Part shown: piece after piece, positions 11,005 to 22,000 of the stretch
Position numbering within the stretch: position 1 is the stretch's first letter
Layout of the letters: every line of letters begins with the position of its first letter
From: Xylogone sp. PMI_703
Taxonomy: Eukaryota; Ascomycota; Leotiomycetes
Assembly (NCBI GenBank): GCA_021399445.1
Contig: JAJTUQ010000003.1
Span: 4,836,001-4,900,000 of the forward strand
Reading direction: 5' to 3'
DNA length: 64,000 bases
Program-made: the position numbers and the translations under genes
The notes under the pieces: model-generated
Told to the model about the DNA's origin: nothing
Database searches by the model: none
Seen by the model: only the letters and a program-made list of their open reading frames with translations

Positions 11005-12998
11005 TCAAAAAGGTATAAATTGGAATTTTAACGTTTTCATAGCTGTTAGCCAATCAGGGTCAACAAAATTTTCTTCATCTAGCAGCCTCCAACATTCCTT
11101 TATGATCGTCCACGCCCATTTGACATTCAACGTACAGTTTGTTTTTAACAAAGCTTTCGTTGCTAAGTTCGCTATAAACTCTCTATCATTCCCTGTAGCA
11201 AGACAGCCAATGAAGCAGAATGGCCATGCCAGATAAGAAAGCGTTTCATCCCCCGGCAAGTCTCGAAATAAGCTCACAGTGTGGGAAACTCCGCGGCTGA
11301 TCTCAGGTACTTCTCTGTGAGAGCCAGCAATAATGACCTGAAGATAAACGGTTGCTGTGCTTGTAAAAATTTGGGCCATACAAAATACTAGTATGTTTCC
11401 CGTCACGCACTCTGAACTTGGCTGCGATTCGCTTCTAGCTATTTTAGTAATATTTTGACTGGAAAGTATGCTATTTTCGATCCTCGTCGCACGCTTCACC
11501 AGTTCAATGACGCTCAAACGACCCGCCTTAGCAACACTTGTTTTCCAATTGTCAAGCTCCAGAACTTGTGCTAAATTTTCTGCAACCTGGCCTTGTAAGG
11601 TAATTTTGTCAGCCATTTGAGCTGCATTACTCTGACTCCGCAGTATGTCAAGAAGCGGCGCAGATATGGATGGAAGAGTGCGGAGAGAGCAACATAAAAG
11701 CACATCAAACCAACGGAGTGTAGTAATAACCAGACTCAGCATTGCCGAGTTGATGTTATCTGCGCTAGGAGTAAGCAATAGTAGCTGCAAGGCACCATTA
11801 CTAGTTGCAGGGATTTGAAAATTCGTCAGAAGGTTGCATGCTGCGTTCATGTGCATCTTGCAAGCTTCCAAGTTTCCTCTAAGCTTCTAAATATTATGAA
11901 AATATCAGGATATAAATTCTACCCAATATCGTTTCCTGGAGTCATTTACCTCCAAAAATATGAGCTGTGTCATACAAAAACAACACTCTAATATCATATC
12001 CGGCGGTTTTGATTGCTTAAATTCAATGAGTAAAATGTTTTTGCGTAATTCTAGGATTGCCAGATTGTTATAGAAACATGTCATCGAATCTGCCGAGTTG
12101 GTTTAGCATCTTATCGGCTTAGTATTTTGGGAAATGTACTTGAGCCGTGGTAGTAGCTGGCAAGACTAAGTGTTGCCCAATATGTAATATCGGACCTTGT
12201 GATGGCTAAGTAAAGCATTCCTCTATTAGCTTTTCCGGCCATGAGAAACTGTGTCTCGCAGGTGATTTCTAGATAGCGTAGAAGCAAATTTGCCTCTTCT
12301 GAAGTGGGAGGCCTGTGAAAGGGTTGAGTCTGATTACTCTTGCTTGAGGAGGCTGACGAGTTACTCGCACTCGTGTTCAGATACTGAGACCGAAACAGCA
12401 CATCGTAGTTCTCTTTGTTAGGATTGGGAAAATTGTAAGGATCAGTCAATAAGGTTGCTCCTGAATGAAACTTCTGCCGGTCAGACTGTGTACCACCTTG
12501 GTTGAGGCGATCGTCATAGATTCTATTTGGACTGGACGTATTATTTCCAATATCGATTTCGCCAAGCCGAAAAGAGGATCCTAACTCGTTGTTGGACGTA
12601 CGGTCCGAACAGTAAAAGTCATTTTCGTTACCGTCTTCCTCGCCAGATGGAGGAGATGATTCTGAAATTAAGTAATCTGAAAGTGATTGTTGTCTTGTGG
12701 ATCGTTGCTGTACTGTACGCTTTTTGTAACCCGAGCCTTTATTTACTCTGATTAGCCGCTTTGTTTGCTCAATTTTAAGCTTCTGAAGTTCACTCCCGTC
12801 CATCCAAATCGGCTTTTCTGTGTAACCGTCACATTCTAGCTGTAGTTTGGAGCCTACGCAGTGTCAGAAATGAGAAGAATTTATATAGGTGTACACTGGG
12901 CGTCTACATCTGCGACAATGAGGCCTTATTTCATCGCATTTCTTCCTTCTCAAACGGCACGTCCAGCAGCCGTTTGTACTTCTCAATCTAGATGACAT
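11005..12998 (-). CDS. Zn(II)2Cys6 transcription factor 2
   Basis: Four exons on the minus strand (12998-12908, 12853-12140, 12089-11950, 11886-11005) encode 608 residues. The start [10 protein letters not shown] leads directly into the zinc cluster [21 protein letters not shown]. It continues after the first intron, whose donor GTAGAC lies inside the cluster, with [10 protein letters not shown], giving C-x2-C-x6-C-x6-C-x2-C-x6-C. A Ser/Asn-rich linker follows, then a C-terminal helical region carrying [13 protein letters not shown] and, further on, [15 protein letters not shown], typical of the fungal-specific TF domain 2 (Pfam Fungal_trans_2). It lies tail-to-tail with transcription factor 1. 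Confidence 0.85.
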
Positions 12999-14231
12999 AT
13001 CTTGGTCAATTTCGGGTTCTTTGGCTACACCTATATGAGAAGAGAAAGGTTCTAAACCTGGGTATTTGTTCCAGCTGGTACGTAAGTGTACACGATTCAC
13101 CAATGGGCGGGCCCACGAGCGCGATTAAAAAGGCAACACTTTTACACGTTAAAATACACTAAATTACAAGAGAGTTTTGTGCTTGGGTACGTTGTAGTAG
13201 TTTGTAGTAGGTGCCATTGTCATGTACAAATGTCAAAATCGAATGCCTGTAATTATAGACATGTGTAGTGGCTAAACGTTCTGTAGTTATAGACGAATAT
13301 AGGCTATTAAAGCCTATAATTAAATTAATTAGCTCTTTTTGCCAATCAAATCAAATTTTATTAGTATAGATTAGTGCATAATTTAGTGCATTTTATCGTA
13401 TAAAAGTATTGCCTTTTTAATCTCCCCCAGTCAGCCAGCCGATACGTCAATATTTTACTTTGCCTACTGGTGGGTCCATTTGCCTATCGGCCGGAACATA
13501 TACATTGATGTGAGATTAATGCAGGGGTTCGGAAAGTCATTGGGCAGGTTTGCTTGGAACATTGCGTATCCATGCATGGACTGAATACCACGATGCGCTC
13601 TGTGGAACAATTTAGCCAATCTCACCATGACTCGACGGCCGGTTTATTGAAGATGACCAATATCCCGCATATTCCGTATCACAATGCAAAGCGGAATCAT
13701 TAAATTTCATGCCGAACGCTTGAGAGCAGGTTTTGAGGCTAGTTCCCTTCAACGCTCTGTCAGATGGAGATTGTATGCGTTGTATGCGGTAATGATACCT
13801 AGGGGCGAATGGAGAATCCGATACCATAAAGTGAATTCAAGGGGGTGGGACATCGCGATGAAGTTAAAGTGAGATGGTTAGCAAGCTACATGGTGACGGA
13901 TACAGATGGACGAGACTTCATCCGGTAACCCGGCATCTTCGTCTAGAAGGCGACAATGTTCCGCGCGTATCGCCCATGGTTCAGGCTCTCGTAATGTCTC
14001 GTAGCATGGGCCATCTCGTACCTCTCGATAAAAGATGTGCTAGAATGTATCGATTTTAAGGGATGATTTAGTTAACACCGAATACACTGCTTTCCTCTAA
14101 AAATATCACAACTGTTCTACAAGCTTGAATGTCTTATATTGGAGTAGGGTGAGATGGGAATATGGAGATTAGGATGCGCGTGCAGGAGAAACTACAGTAT
14201 TGCCCCCAACGCCCATCTCTAGAGTGCTTGT
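12999..14231. other. Gene-poor spacer with a possible repeat fragment
   Basis: About 1.2 kb. Positions 13432-13504 contain TACGTCAATATTTTACTTTG and GGCCGGAACATATA, which resemble pieces of the family-2 MITEs and may be a truncated copy. Frames at 13684 and 13874 are short, unrelated to known families and overlap no motif. Confidence 0.4.
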
Positions 14232-15038
14232 TCACTCGGCAGTTGAACCCTTCCATAACCGCGAGTGAAATATGTCATTTAGATACCCAGGCGGCGGATT
14301 GTTGTCGTACCCACCTCTTATATCATCCCATTGAGCTGGCAATCTCAATTCCGCTTCAGACATCTTGTCTTTACCCATGGAAACACCCGAAACCGTCGTT
14401 CTTGTCATGTTCATATCCAAGATCAATCTCGCACAATGACCGATATGAGCGTCCGTGTTAAATCTCGGCTCGATAGTTACACCTGAAAACTGAGCACGAT
14501 GTAGTTTGCGCCAGTAGAATATACAATGCATAACATGCCACTCCCAGTCATTGTAGAAACGGATTGTTGATCCGGCAAAGGTAGAGATAGTGATGGTATC
14601 GAGAGTCTCGGTACGTCCGTAGTCTGCGTAGTAGGTCCAGCTGTGATCTGCGTTTGGGCCTATGTTGTTGAATTCTTCTTCTAAGTACTCGTCCCGGCAA
14701 TGGGAGGGAAGCCATGCTGCAGACATTGGGACGAATTTACAACCTAGAGACTGTGCTTGTTCGACTGAGTTGCCGCAGTAGCATGGACTGCCCGAACGCG
14801 GTAATTTGGAAGTCGAATTCATTATTCGGTGGAGGACATCGACCGCGCCTATGACAGCGAGACAACAGACAAGAGCTGCCAGAAGGAGAATTGCGATTTT
14901 TACGAATACCCTTGCTCTTGAGCGTCGTATGATAGGGAATTCTTCTATATCCTCTTCTGAAGGAGAGTGGATGCGGACATGCTCTCCCAGAGGTATATAT
15001 TTGCCGGTGCTTGGGAATGCTGCTTCTGCTATGTCCAT
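14232..15038 (-). CDS. UstYa-related membrane protein with doubled HxxHC
   Basis: A single 268-residue frame. A cytosolic N-terminus is followed by one transmembrane helix (VFVKIAILLLAALVCCLAVI, about residues 45-64). Next comes a CYCGNSVEQAQSLGCKF block and AWLPSHCRDEYLEEEF, then EWHVMHCIFYWRKLHR and HIGHCARLIL. The two HxxHC pentads are the UstYa signature spacing, although the Cys-rich extracytosolic block is not part of the classical DUF3328 model. Proteins of this look are common, mostly unnamed, in ascomycetes. The function is unknown; an oxidase role is inferred only from the paired motifs and the neighbours. Confidence 0.75.
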   Translation of the reverse strand: MDIAEAAFPSTGKYIPLGEHVRIHSPSEEDIEEFPIIRRSRARVFVKIAILLLAALVCCLAVIGAVDVLHRIMNSTSKLPRSGSPCYCGNSVEQAQSLGCKFVPMSAAWLPSHCRDEYLEEEFNNIGPNADHSWTYYADYGRTETLDTITISTFAGSTIRFYNDWEWHVMHCIFYWRKLHRAQFSGVTIEPRFNTDAHIGHCARLILDMNMTRTTVSGVSMGKDKMSEAELRLPAQWDDIRGGYDNNPPPGYLNDIFHSRLWKGSTAE

Positions 15039-15717
15039 TGCCCTAAGACTTTTGTCAGTCTAAGTTAGCACTTTGACAAGCACAGCTGATATGCCTACCT
15101 ACGCAAATCTCGCTCACTCAAGATGCGAGGGTTCCGCCAAAAAACTATAACTATATCACGGTATCAATATTCTAGCATAATAAACGGGAGCGTTCGAGGA
15201 TAACCTGATAATTCTAAAATTGATAAGGTGAAGTGTAGTTGAAAAAATCTCGGTCGCTCCCCTCTATGGATCTATCATGTCCCAGAAGTCAACTACAGTG
15301 TTGAAGGTAAGCTTAAGAAGCTAGTGGAGCCATCATATCCAGCACAGTAGCCAATTTGGTAACAAATATTAGTCTTTCAATTTACTGCGATTGTGCATCA
15401 TGTTGACAGGGATATCAGCGGGGAAGAAGTATAACAGAGCGAGACGCGCTGGTGTATGCGCGTGACGCTTTAATCTCAGCTCAAAGACATGCTGAGGCGC
15501 GAGACGCCCTGTAAGACGGTACTATGGTAAATTGGGGAACCCCCTTTTCCTGTGTCATCCAATCCTGACTACGACAATCTTCAGCACTATACAAGATAGA
15601 ACCAGGCCATTTAGAGTGCAAGTAGTGCACCAGTTTCTTTCCTAAGATATACTATCTTTCCTTGCCATTCACCCAGAAAGCCAAAAAAAAAAAAAAAAAA
15701 AGCCTTCACTCTTTGAG
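15039..15717. promoter_or_regulatory. Divergent promoter region with a 19-base poly(A) tract
   Basis: About 680 bases between two divergent genes. A run of 19 A at 15683-15701 ends 16 bases before the ATG of UstYa C. Poly(dA:dT) tracts commonly keep promoters free of nucleosomes; that role here is inference. Confidence 0.5.
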
Positions 15718-16765
15718 ATGAACACTTCATTGAGTGACGATGAGTTTGATGGTCTTTTGGCTGATGAACGCCCTTTAGATCAAAAACCTTGTGGACAATC
15801 TCTCCTTAGTATGCCTCGATGGCAGAGTAGGCCACGGAGATTGCATGAGTTGTTCAAGCGGTGCTTCCAAATTGTGTGTCTGGTTATGAATATAACTGGA
15901 CTCATAATAATTTCATTCAGCTATTTATCTTTACATGGGATCCTTCACAGCGCCACATATTCCCAATGTGGACTTGCAACAGATTCATTGCTTGGAGAGA
16001 ATAGTAAGTGAACAATTCGCAAGGATAAAATAAAACGTACAGTGACTGATGGACAATAGTTGGGTGGAATACCATAACTATAGATAATGATCCGAGATTT
16101 GTTGACGCCGATCCCGGCGACTTTGATAGCAAAGCTTCTTCCTCTATTTGGGGGGAAATCTACTCCGGTAAGAATCGTCACCTTACACCGATACCTACAC
16201 CTACTAATATATTGATTGCTAGGGGCTTGGATTTGGGTGTCAGATCCGTCAAAAGTGGGATACGGAGGAGGAGTAAAACTAATTGACTTTGCTGAGAATC
16301 CTAATGAATTTGATGAAACAACAGAAGGATTCGCCATTGCAGTGATGCACCAGCTGCATTGTGTTGTATGTAGGCCGTGTAACTTTTTCTAAGATCTCAG
16401 CTCATACTGTTTAGGCATTGCTGAAACGTTCCCTTATGCAATACCGTAGAGACGGTATGTCAACGATAGATGACGAGCATCAGGACCACTGTGTCGAGTA
16501 TCTGCGCCAAGTAAGCACGCCTCATACATGTGTACATTACCATGACCTTATACTCTGTGTGCTGACTTGAATTTAGGCCGTCATGTGTAACAGTGATCTG
16601 ACACTTGAAAGGCCAGAGAACATGACTTTTCCACACGGTAGCTCAGGCTGGGGTGAGGCCCATCGCTGCCGAGACTGGAATAAGGTTTTCCAAGCAATTC
16701 GCAAACATTCCATCGGGAGGGGTAGGACAGGGTGGAAAAAACGTATTTTCCCAGAGGAAATGTGA
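15718..16765 (+). CDS. UstYa/DUF3328 family oxidase-like membrane protein (C)
   Basis: Five exons (15718-16003, 16060-16167, 16223-16365, 16415-16510, 16577-16765) encode 273 residues. One transmembrane helix lies near residues 54-75 (IVCLVMNITGLIIISFSYLS). The conserved extracytosolic core follows: GWNTITIDNDPRFVD, AIAVMHQLHCV with the first motif, DHCVEYLRQ before the fourth intron, and AVMCNSDLTLE after it. The C-terminal block is HRCRDWNKVFQAI. All five exons join in phase and all family motifs are intact. Intron positions just after HQLHC and just after HCVEYLRQ recur in other genes of this window, pointing to shared ancestry. Confidence 0.92.
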
Positions 16766-17552
16766 TCTAGTTAAACAGGGTTGGAGACGCGTTTTGAGCA
16801 TGAGATTATGATCCAAATATCTGATATGACTTCGTTGAAGAGTTAAAGAGTGTATTCGGTAACCAAGAAATATTGGTAACAAGATATTGTGTATAAACAT
16901 TGATTATCAGAATATATTAAGTATCCTCTCGAATTATTCCTCAATATCTTATAACATAGTTAAATATGATTTTAGCCTTAAAACTACAGTTATTGAATTA
17001 TATAGTTTTGTTAAATATCCACTGATTTAATCATTATACTACAAATTATAGCTTATCATTATAATGAAAAAAGGGGTTAATATGCTACTTAGCTTGTCAT
17101 GGCGATAAATGCCTTAGATTTAATTCTTACCGGCCTTGGGGCCTAAAAGGCCGAAATTGTTTACGTTCGAAATTAAGTTAATTGCTTGACAACTCACTTT
17201 ATTCAATTGGTGGTAGTCATAAGGCATTTAAGGCTATTTATATGGACTTTGATTACATCAATAATTAGCTACATAGTTAACTTAACTAACCTAAATTGTA
17301 AGCTTACTACTTGTCCTATCAAATTTATGGAGACCGGTAATTTCAATGAAAACGGAGATTTTAGGGGCATATAGGTAAATAAGGGAGCTTGCATAAGTTG
17401 AATTTACTAGTCTTTGCGGTACTTTGCTAGAAATTCAGGTAGGACTCACATCCCTCCTTCCATGACCGGGAATTTGCTTTCATGGCTGAGTTGTCGTTGC
17501 CATTTGGCCAATCAAGACATGAGGCCTAGCCCGCCATTATCTTCTGGGCTCC
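16766..17552. other. AT-rich spacer
   Basis: About 790 bases, strongly AT-rich between 16900 and 17400. No motif or ORF is supported. The right end is the 3' flank of the peptide gene at 17553. Confidence 0.45.
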
Positions 17553-17952
17553 TTAACGAGGAGCCCCATAGGTCCATGCTCCACCGCCCCAGAGAGCCTC
17601 AACGTCTGCATCATCCTCCCTCTTATCACTGCGCACCGTCACATCATCCACCGCCCGAGCGTCCATGTTCATCACATCGCGAGTAACAGCTACAATAATT
17701 TTAGTCGTTAGCATTCTGATTTCAGCCCCGCATCAAAAAATCTCCAATTAGAATAATTTCCCGCCTGTATCGTGTGGCAAGACTCTCACATGCGATTTTC
17801 CACGCTATGTTGTTGTATTTCATATCCTTGAAGCACTGCCACCCTGGCAAAGTACATAGAGGCTTACCAGATGAGTCGGCAATGGGAGTGGCCAATACTG
17901 CCGACAGCGAGGCCAAGGCCAGTGGGAAAATGATAGTGAGTTTCAGCTGCAT
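17553..17952 (-). CDS. Small secreted peptide precursor (candidate RiPP or pheromone-like)
   Basis: Two exons on the minus strand, 17952-17790 and 17689-17553, give 99 residues. The 100-base intron has a GTGAGA donor, a GCTAAC branch site 17 bases before the acceptor, and a TTGTAG acceptor. Without splicing the frame would stop after 76 codons. The N-terminus is a clear signal peptide (MQLKLTIIFPLALASLSAVL, then ATP). Soon after is KPLCTLPGWQCFK, a C-x6-C unit with the same cysteine spacing as ascomycete alpha-pheromones. The second exon carries a Kex2-type site in SDKREDDADVEA, followed by LWGGGAWTYGAPR at the very end. It lies between UstYa C and D. It has no repeated core copies, unlike known dikaritin precursors, so its role is a hypothesis. 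Confidence 0.55.
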
Positions 17953-18478
17953 TCTGGTGAAGACTTCGCTTTTGCTGCACGAGAAGAACTTTGATAAAAG
18001 ATTTTTGGTTTGTTTAGCTTAGATGCTGATGCTGATGATCTGAATCTCTGGGTGTCTACGAGCCAAGTCGTGATTTATATACCTATAAGGCGCACATTTC
18101 TACACCAGTAATCCGATACTTTCTCTCATACCCTGGAAGCTATCGCCTCCATATTGGCAAATGACAAAGCAGGCTCCGGACGGTTTCCTACCTGCATAGC
18201 CTATCCGGAATTTAGTAGTAGACAGATGGCATAGCATGCCTGCCAGACTGAGATCTTGTCATAATGTTACTATTCCCAAACCCACAGTCTCACCGCATTG
18301 CCGGATTCTCTCATGCATAGCCTACGGCCTCAAAGAGCAAGCATCGCCCGTACCAAATGGACGTTTGACCCGTGACCCTACGATCTGAAGGCCTGCCCTT
18401 AATATGGTATTCTCTCTCTATGAAAATGGAGCTAATTCAATGCCTCTTATTTGGGTCAATCTTAACGAAAGACTTACA
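17953..18478. promoter_or_regulatory. Divergent promoter region of peptide gene and UstYa D
   Basis: About 525 bases shared by the divergent peptide precursor gene and UstYa D. A TATA-like TTTATATACC lies near 18074. This spacing would allow co-regulation. UstYa D also has an in-frame upstream ATG at 18404. Confidence 0.4.
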
Positions 18479-19464
18479 ATGGGAAGCGAATCAATTCCCA
18501 GAGTTTCGACGGAAAGCGAGTTCCCTTTGATTGACTGGCAACAGCAGTCTCCAAAAAGCCTAATGCTTCAACTTGTCGTCTTATCACTCATAATAACGAA
18601 CATCGTCACCTTTGGCCTCTGGTTGAACACGCTCCATAGTATAAGTTCGTGGCAACTGAGAGATCCCGACAACCAACCGCAAACGGCGTATCTCGGTGTA
18701 GTGAAGGCACCAGTGGAATATGAAACTCGCAGATTTCACACTGGCATGAGAGATGGTGATGTGACCGACTTCTTTGGGCTTGCTGGTGATAAGACAGCCG
18801 ACGCGGCTTGGAACACAATTCTTGATAGTTCGTTTCTCGTTACGCCTCTAGAATCATCTCCGCCAAGCTGATTGTGTGCCCGCAGCTCCGTTGACACGGT
18901 TGACGGCCAAACAAGCTACTCAATTAGGTACAGAGACTTCCAGGGAATGGAATGCCACGGCATCGTATGTTGGGATAGTAGGAGTTTTTCATCAGCTCCA
19001 TTGTCTCGTAAGTATCTGGTACGTTTGAATTGTATTCAAGCGCTGGACTCATTGTGGCTCTTCTCGCTAGAGTCGCCTTCGCTATATCATATCTCACCCA
19101 GACCGATTTGGGGAATTCGAGGGGCAAGGCATAGCAGAAACCCATAAGAGTATGTTTCACTGCTGGACACAAGTCCAGGCAGCACGATCCCATGAGCTGA
19201 CAGGCTACCATAGTGCACTGCATTGAGTATCTCCGCCAAAGCATTATGTGTTTAGGAGACGTCACAGTTGAACCCGTAGGTTTTGACGAAGACACATTAT
19301 CTTATATAGCAGCAATAGAACCGGTCAGACAGTGCCGAAAGTTTGATTTGCTCTATAATTGGGCTAAGAAAGAAGAGCACGCCATACCTGGTGCACCCGG
19401 GAACATAAAGGTTGCAGGCGAAATGTTGGAATTCAAAAAAACCCATCCGATTACACAAGTTTGA
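18479..19464 (+). CDS. UstYa/DUF3328 family oxidase-like membrane protein (D)
   Basis: Four exons (18479-18827, 18886-19007, 19071-19149, 19214-19464) encode 266 residues from the ATG at 18479; an in-frame ATG at 18404 would add 25. One transmembrane helix starts near residue 30 (LMLQLVVLSLIITNIVTFGL). Exon 1 ends at AAWNTILD. Exon 2 gives SYVGIVGVFHQLHCL, with the first motif immediately before a GTAAGT donor. Exon 4 opens with HCIEYLRQSIMCLGDVTVEP, and QCRKFDLLYNWA follows. Apparent stops at 18869 and elsewhere all lie in introns, so the gene is intact and not a pseudogene. The second intron acceptor in CGCTAG is the weakest junction. Confidence 0.88.
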
Positions 19465-20996
19465 CTAGATAAGCAGATGCAGAGTTGTGTCTTTGCCCTG
19501 CCTACTGCTGCTACCGCGGCTAATGGGACTTTACGCGATTAAGGATATCGCTCATAGAGCAGCACTGGTACAAAATACCGATCTTCGTGAGCGTAGATGT
19601 TCTCACGAAGTTCTACTATAGATGCAGCCCAGAAGTCACTGCATGGCTGATTTAGGCACATTTCGTCCATGCAATTCTATGGGTTAACCATACAATGCGC
19701 CTCTCGCATCTTCATGTAGTATGCACAATGTCGGAGTGGTAGCAGGCATGCGTTAAATGATCAAAGGTAGTCCTACCAAACACATTAATAGATCTGACTT
19801 GCGTGATGGGATATCCCGCACTAAGGTGATCTTCATATTAATATACTTGTATAAAGTGTGTTCAATGTCGGAATTGGTTTGATTTGATTTGATTACTCTT
19901 TGATATAAAATCTCAAAATTATAATATTTCATCAAATTAATCAATCTTAATTTTCTTTTCTCCCAACATTGAGAGTACTAGAATATCACTACAGCAATCT
20001 GGCACGACTAATATCATCATAGTTAACGCTTGCGATACGCCATAAGCCGTGTAATAGTCAATTATTTGGATGAAATCATAATTAAAAGGCTTAGTCAATG
20101 AGAAGAATCTCCATCTAAAGTTATAACAGATGTGTACGTAATCCTCGCCAAGTAATAAAGGAACAAACTCTAGAACCTGTCCAGTCTGAATATATATGTT
20201 CTAGCCCATTCGCCAATACAGCTCGTGCTCACACTCTCAATATAGCAGCGAGCTATAGGTTATAGGCTACAAACTACAAGCTACAGCGCATTTAATCACT
20301 ATAATAACCTATAGTTACAGCACACTCAACCACTATAATTTACCCAGGCTGCGAGCTATAGGCACTCAGCCTCGCTAGACTCAGTAACTATACAGCAATG
20401 GCTATACTGTACAGCAGATCGTGAAAACTGGTAGTAGATTGGCGTATGGGTAGTTGGGCCATCTCATGCGCCAATATTAGTAGACAGGCTAGCCCATTAG
20501 CCAGTGTAGAATATTGGTGGCTGGGCTAGAACATATATCACCCTTGTTTTCAACTACATCTGATATCACGATAACTGAAGCGATACCACCCACTGCAACA
20601 CCCTTCTCTAATTTGCCAAAATAATCTTATTTACTGGTTAGATTTATTCAAATTTTGAACACTGTCATTGTTGTCTTATCCTTTTCATACTATAAAGAGG
20701 GGAAAGCCCTGAGTCACCACAGGTTGTTGCCCAGTATACATGGTTATAGCACTAGTAAGTTCTATTGAGTAGATAGCTGCCATTACCATGTGTTTATGGT
20801 TCTATGAAGTAGACCATTTCCTTAGCTTCCAGTGATATTTATCACGTCAACACTTTGGCATAGTGTGATGACACTATAACATGGCAACACGCAAGTCTGT
20901 TGATGATTATATGTTACCTCAGCCTTAAAACACGGCATACATAAAGCCACTAATATCTTCATTTATCTCATTTCATCTCCGGTGTCACATTTGTCA
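19465..20996. other. Long gene-poor spacer containing a MITE
   Basis: About 1.5 kb of AT-rich DNA between the 3' ends of UstYa D and UstYa E. It includes the family-2 element at 20192. No coding sequence is supported. Confidence 0.5.
20192..20538. mobile_element. MITE, family 2, copy 2 (about 347 bp)
   Basis: The left end ATATATGTTCTAGCCCATTC and the reverse complement of the right end (ATATATGTTCTAGCCCAGCC) match over their first 16 bases and weakly beyond (CGCCAATA/CACCAATA). The interior shares ordered words with the element at 6753. A sub-terminal copy of GGCTAGCCCATTAGCC-like sequence sits near 20497. Exact borders and the target duplication are unclear, partly because the ends are AT dinucleotide runs. 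Confidence 0.65.
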
Positions 20997-22000
20997 TTAT
21001 TCTACCTCTTCAGATACATAGTGCGCCTCATCCACGGCCCATAAGTGAATCTTTTCGAAGTTGCGGCACTGCCGAACAGTATCATGATGGATTGCATACT
21101 GGCGCTTCTTCTCATTCCAGCTAATGGGGGCAATATGAACATCTGCCAAGCACATCAAAGTCTGTCGAAGATATTCGAAGCAGTGCGCTGGCATCAGTCA
21201 GTAAATGGCGTCCACCGGGGGATGCCTTGTATCTGCCTACCGATATGGCCGGACTGATCACTTATGAAGGCCTCATCCGACGAATAGACTACCCGTCGGA
21301 TGGTGTGCTTGGCTCAATGTTAGACCAGCGCCTAAATGGTCTGTACACATGTTTCGATTCTGCTTACAAGACAGTGCAACTGATGAAAGACTTCTAGCAT
21401 GCCAACGTAGGAAGTCGGATTGGTTGGATTCCTAGCTGTAGGCGCACTTAACTTATCGGCTTGGGGCTGCGTAAGCTGAACCAAACCAGCTAATCAAGCA
21501 GAGTGAATAAATGGCTCTTAAATAGGGGACCGTTGCAGCGACTAACCGTCTAGAATTGTGTTCCAAGCAGCGTCGGTAGAGGCATTTGATACTCCAAAGA
21601 AAGCCGTTTTTTCTGGCACACCGGTACGAAATCGATAAAGCTCCATTTCAACCGGGATTTCGGCAACCCCCAGGAGTTGTTCGTTGACGCACTGGTCTCT
21701 ATACTGGGAAACGATACCTCGAGTAAGTATGATTGTTAATCCCATCGCAGCAATGAAGATCGCCATGTTCACTGCCAAAATAATAAAAAGCAGCCGTTGA
21801 TGAACAGTGACGATTTTGCGTTTCCTTTTGTCTTGTGGACAGCCACTGTATTCATCCAAGCGATCGATTGCACTTTTAATGCTGTCGTTGTCGTGTCTCA
21901 CCAAGCCATTGCCATCACTGAATCTCTTTCCATGGTTGTTTATCTCTTGCTCGCCTTGCTCTTGGTTAGGCACGGCGGCGTAGACATTGGAGGAAAACAT
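20997..22000 (-). CDS. UstYa/DUF3328 family oxidase-like membrane protein (E)
   Basis: Four exons on the minus strand (22000-21547, 21489-21368, 21307-21241, 21187-20997) encode 277 residues. The ATG at 22000 is the first in frame; longer readings start from GTG. One transmembrane helix follows a long charged N-terminus (LLFIILAVNMAIFIAAMGLT). Exon 1 ends AAWNTILD, exactly as in gene D. Exon 2 gives SYVGMLEVFHQLHCL before a GTAAGC donor. Exon 3 gives TIRRVVYSSDEAF. Exon 4 gives HCFEYLRQTLMCLADVHI and QCRNFEKIHLWA. The shared intron positions and wording make D and E a likely duplicated pair in opposite orientation. Confidence 0.88.

Noticed and set aside
18830..19212. Stops and frame changes in UstYa D suggesting a pseudogene
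   Set aside because: All interruptions fall in introns with GTTCGT, GTAAGT and GTATGT donors. The spliced frame keeps both motifs and totals 266 codons.
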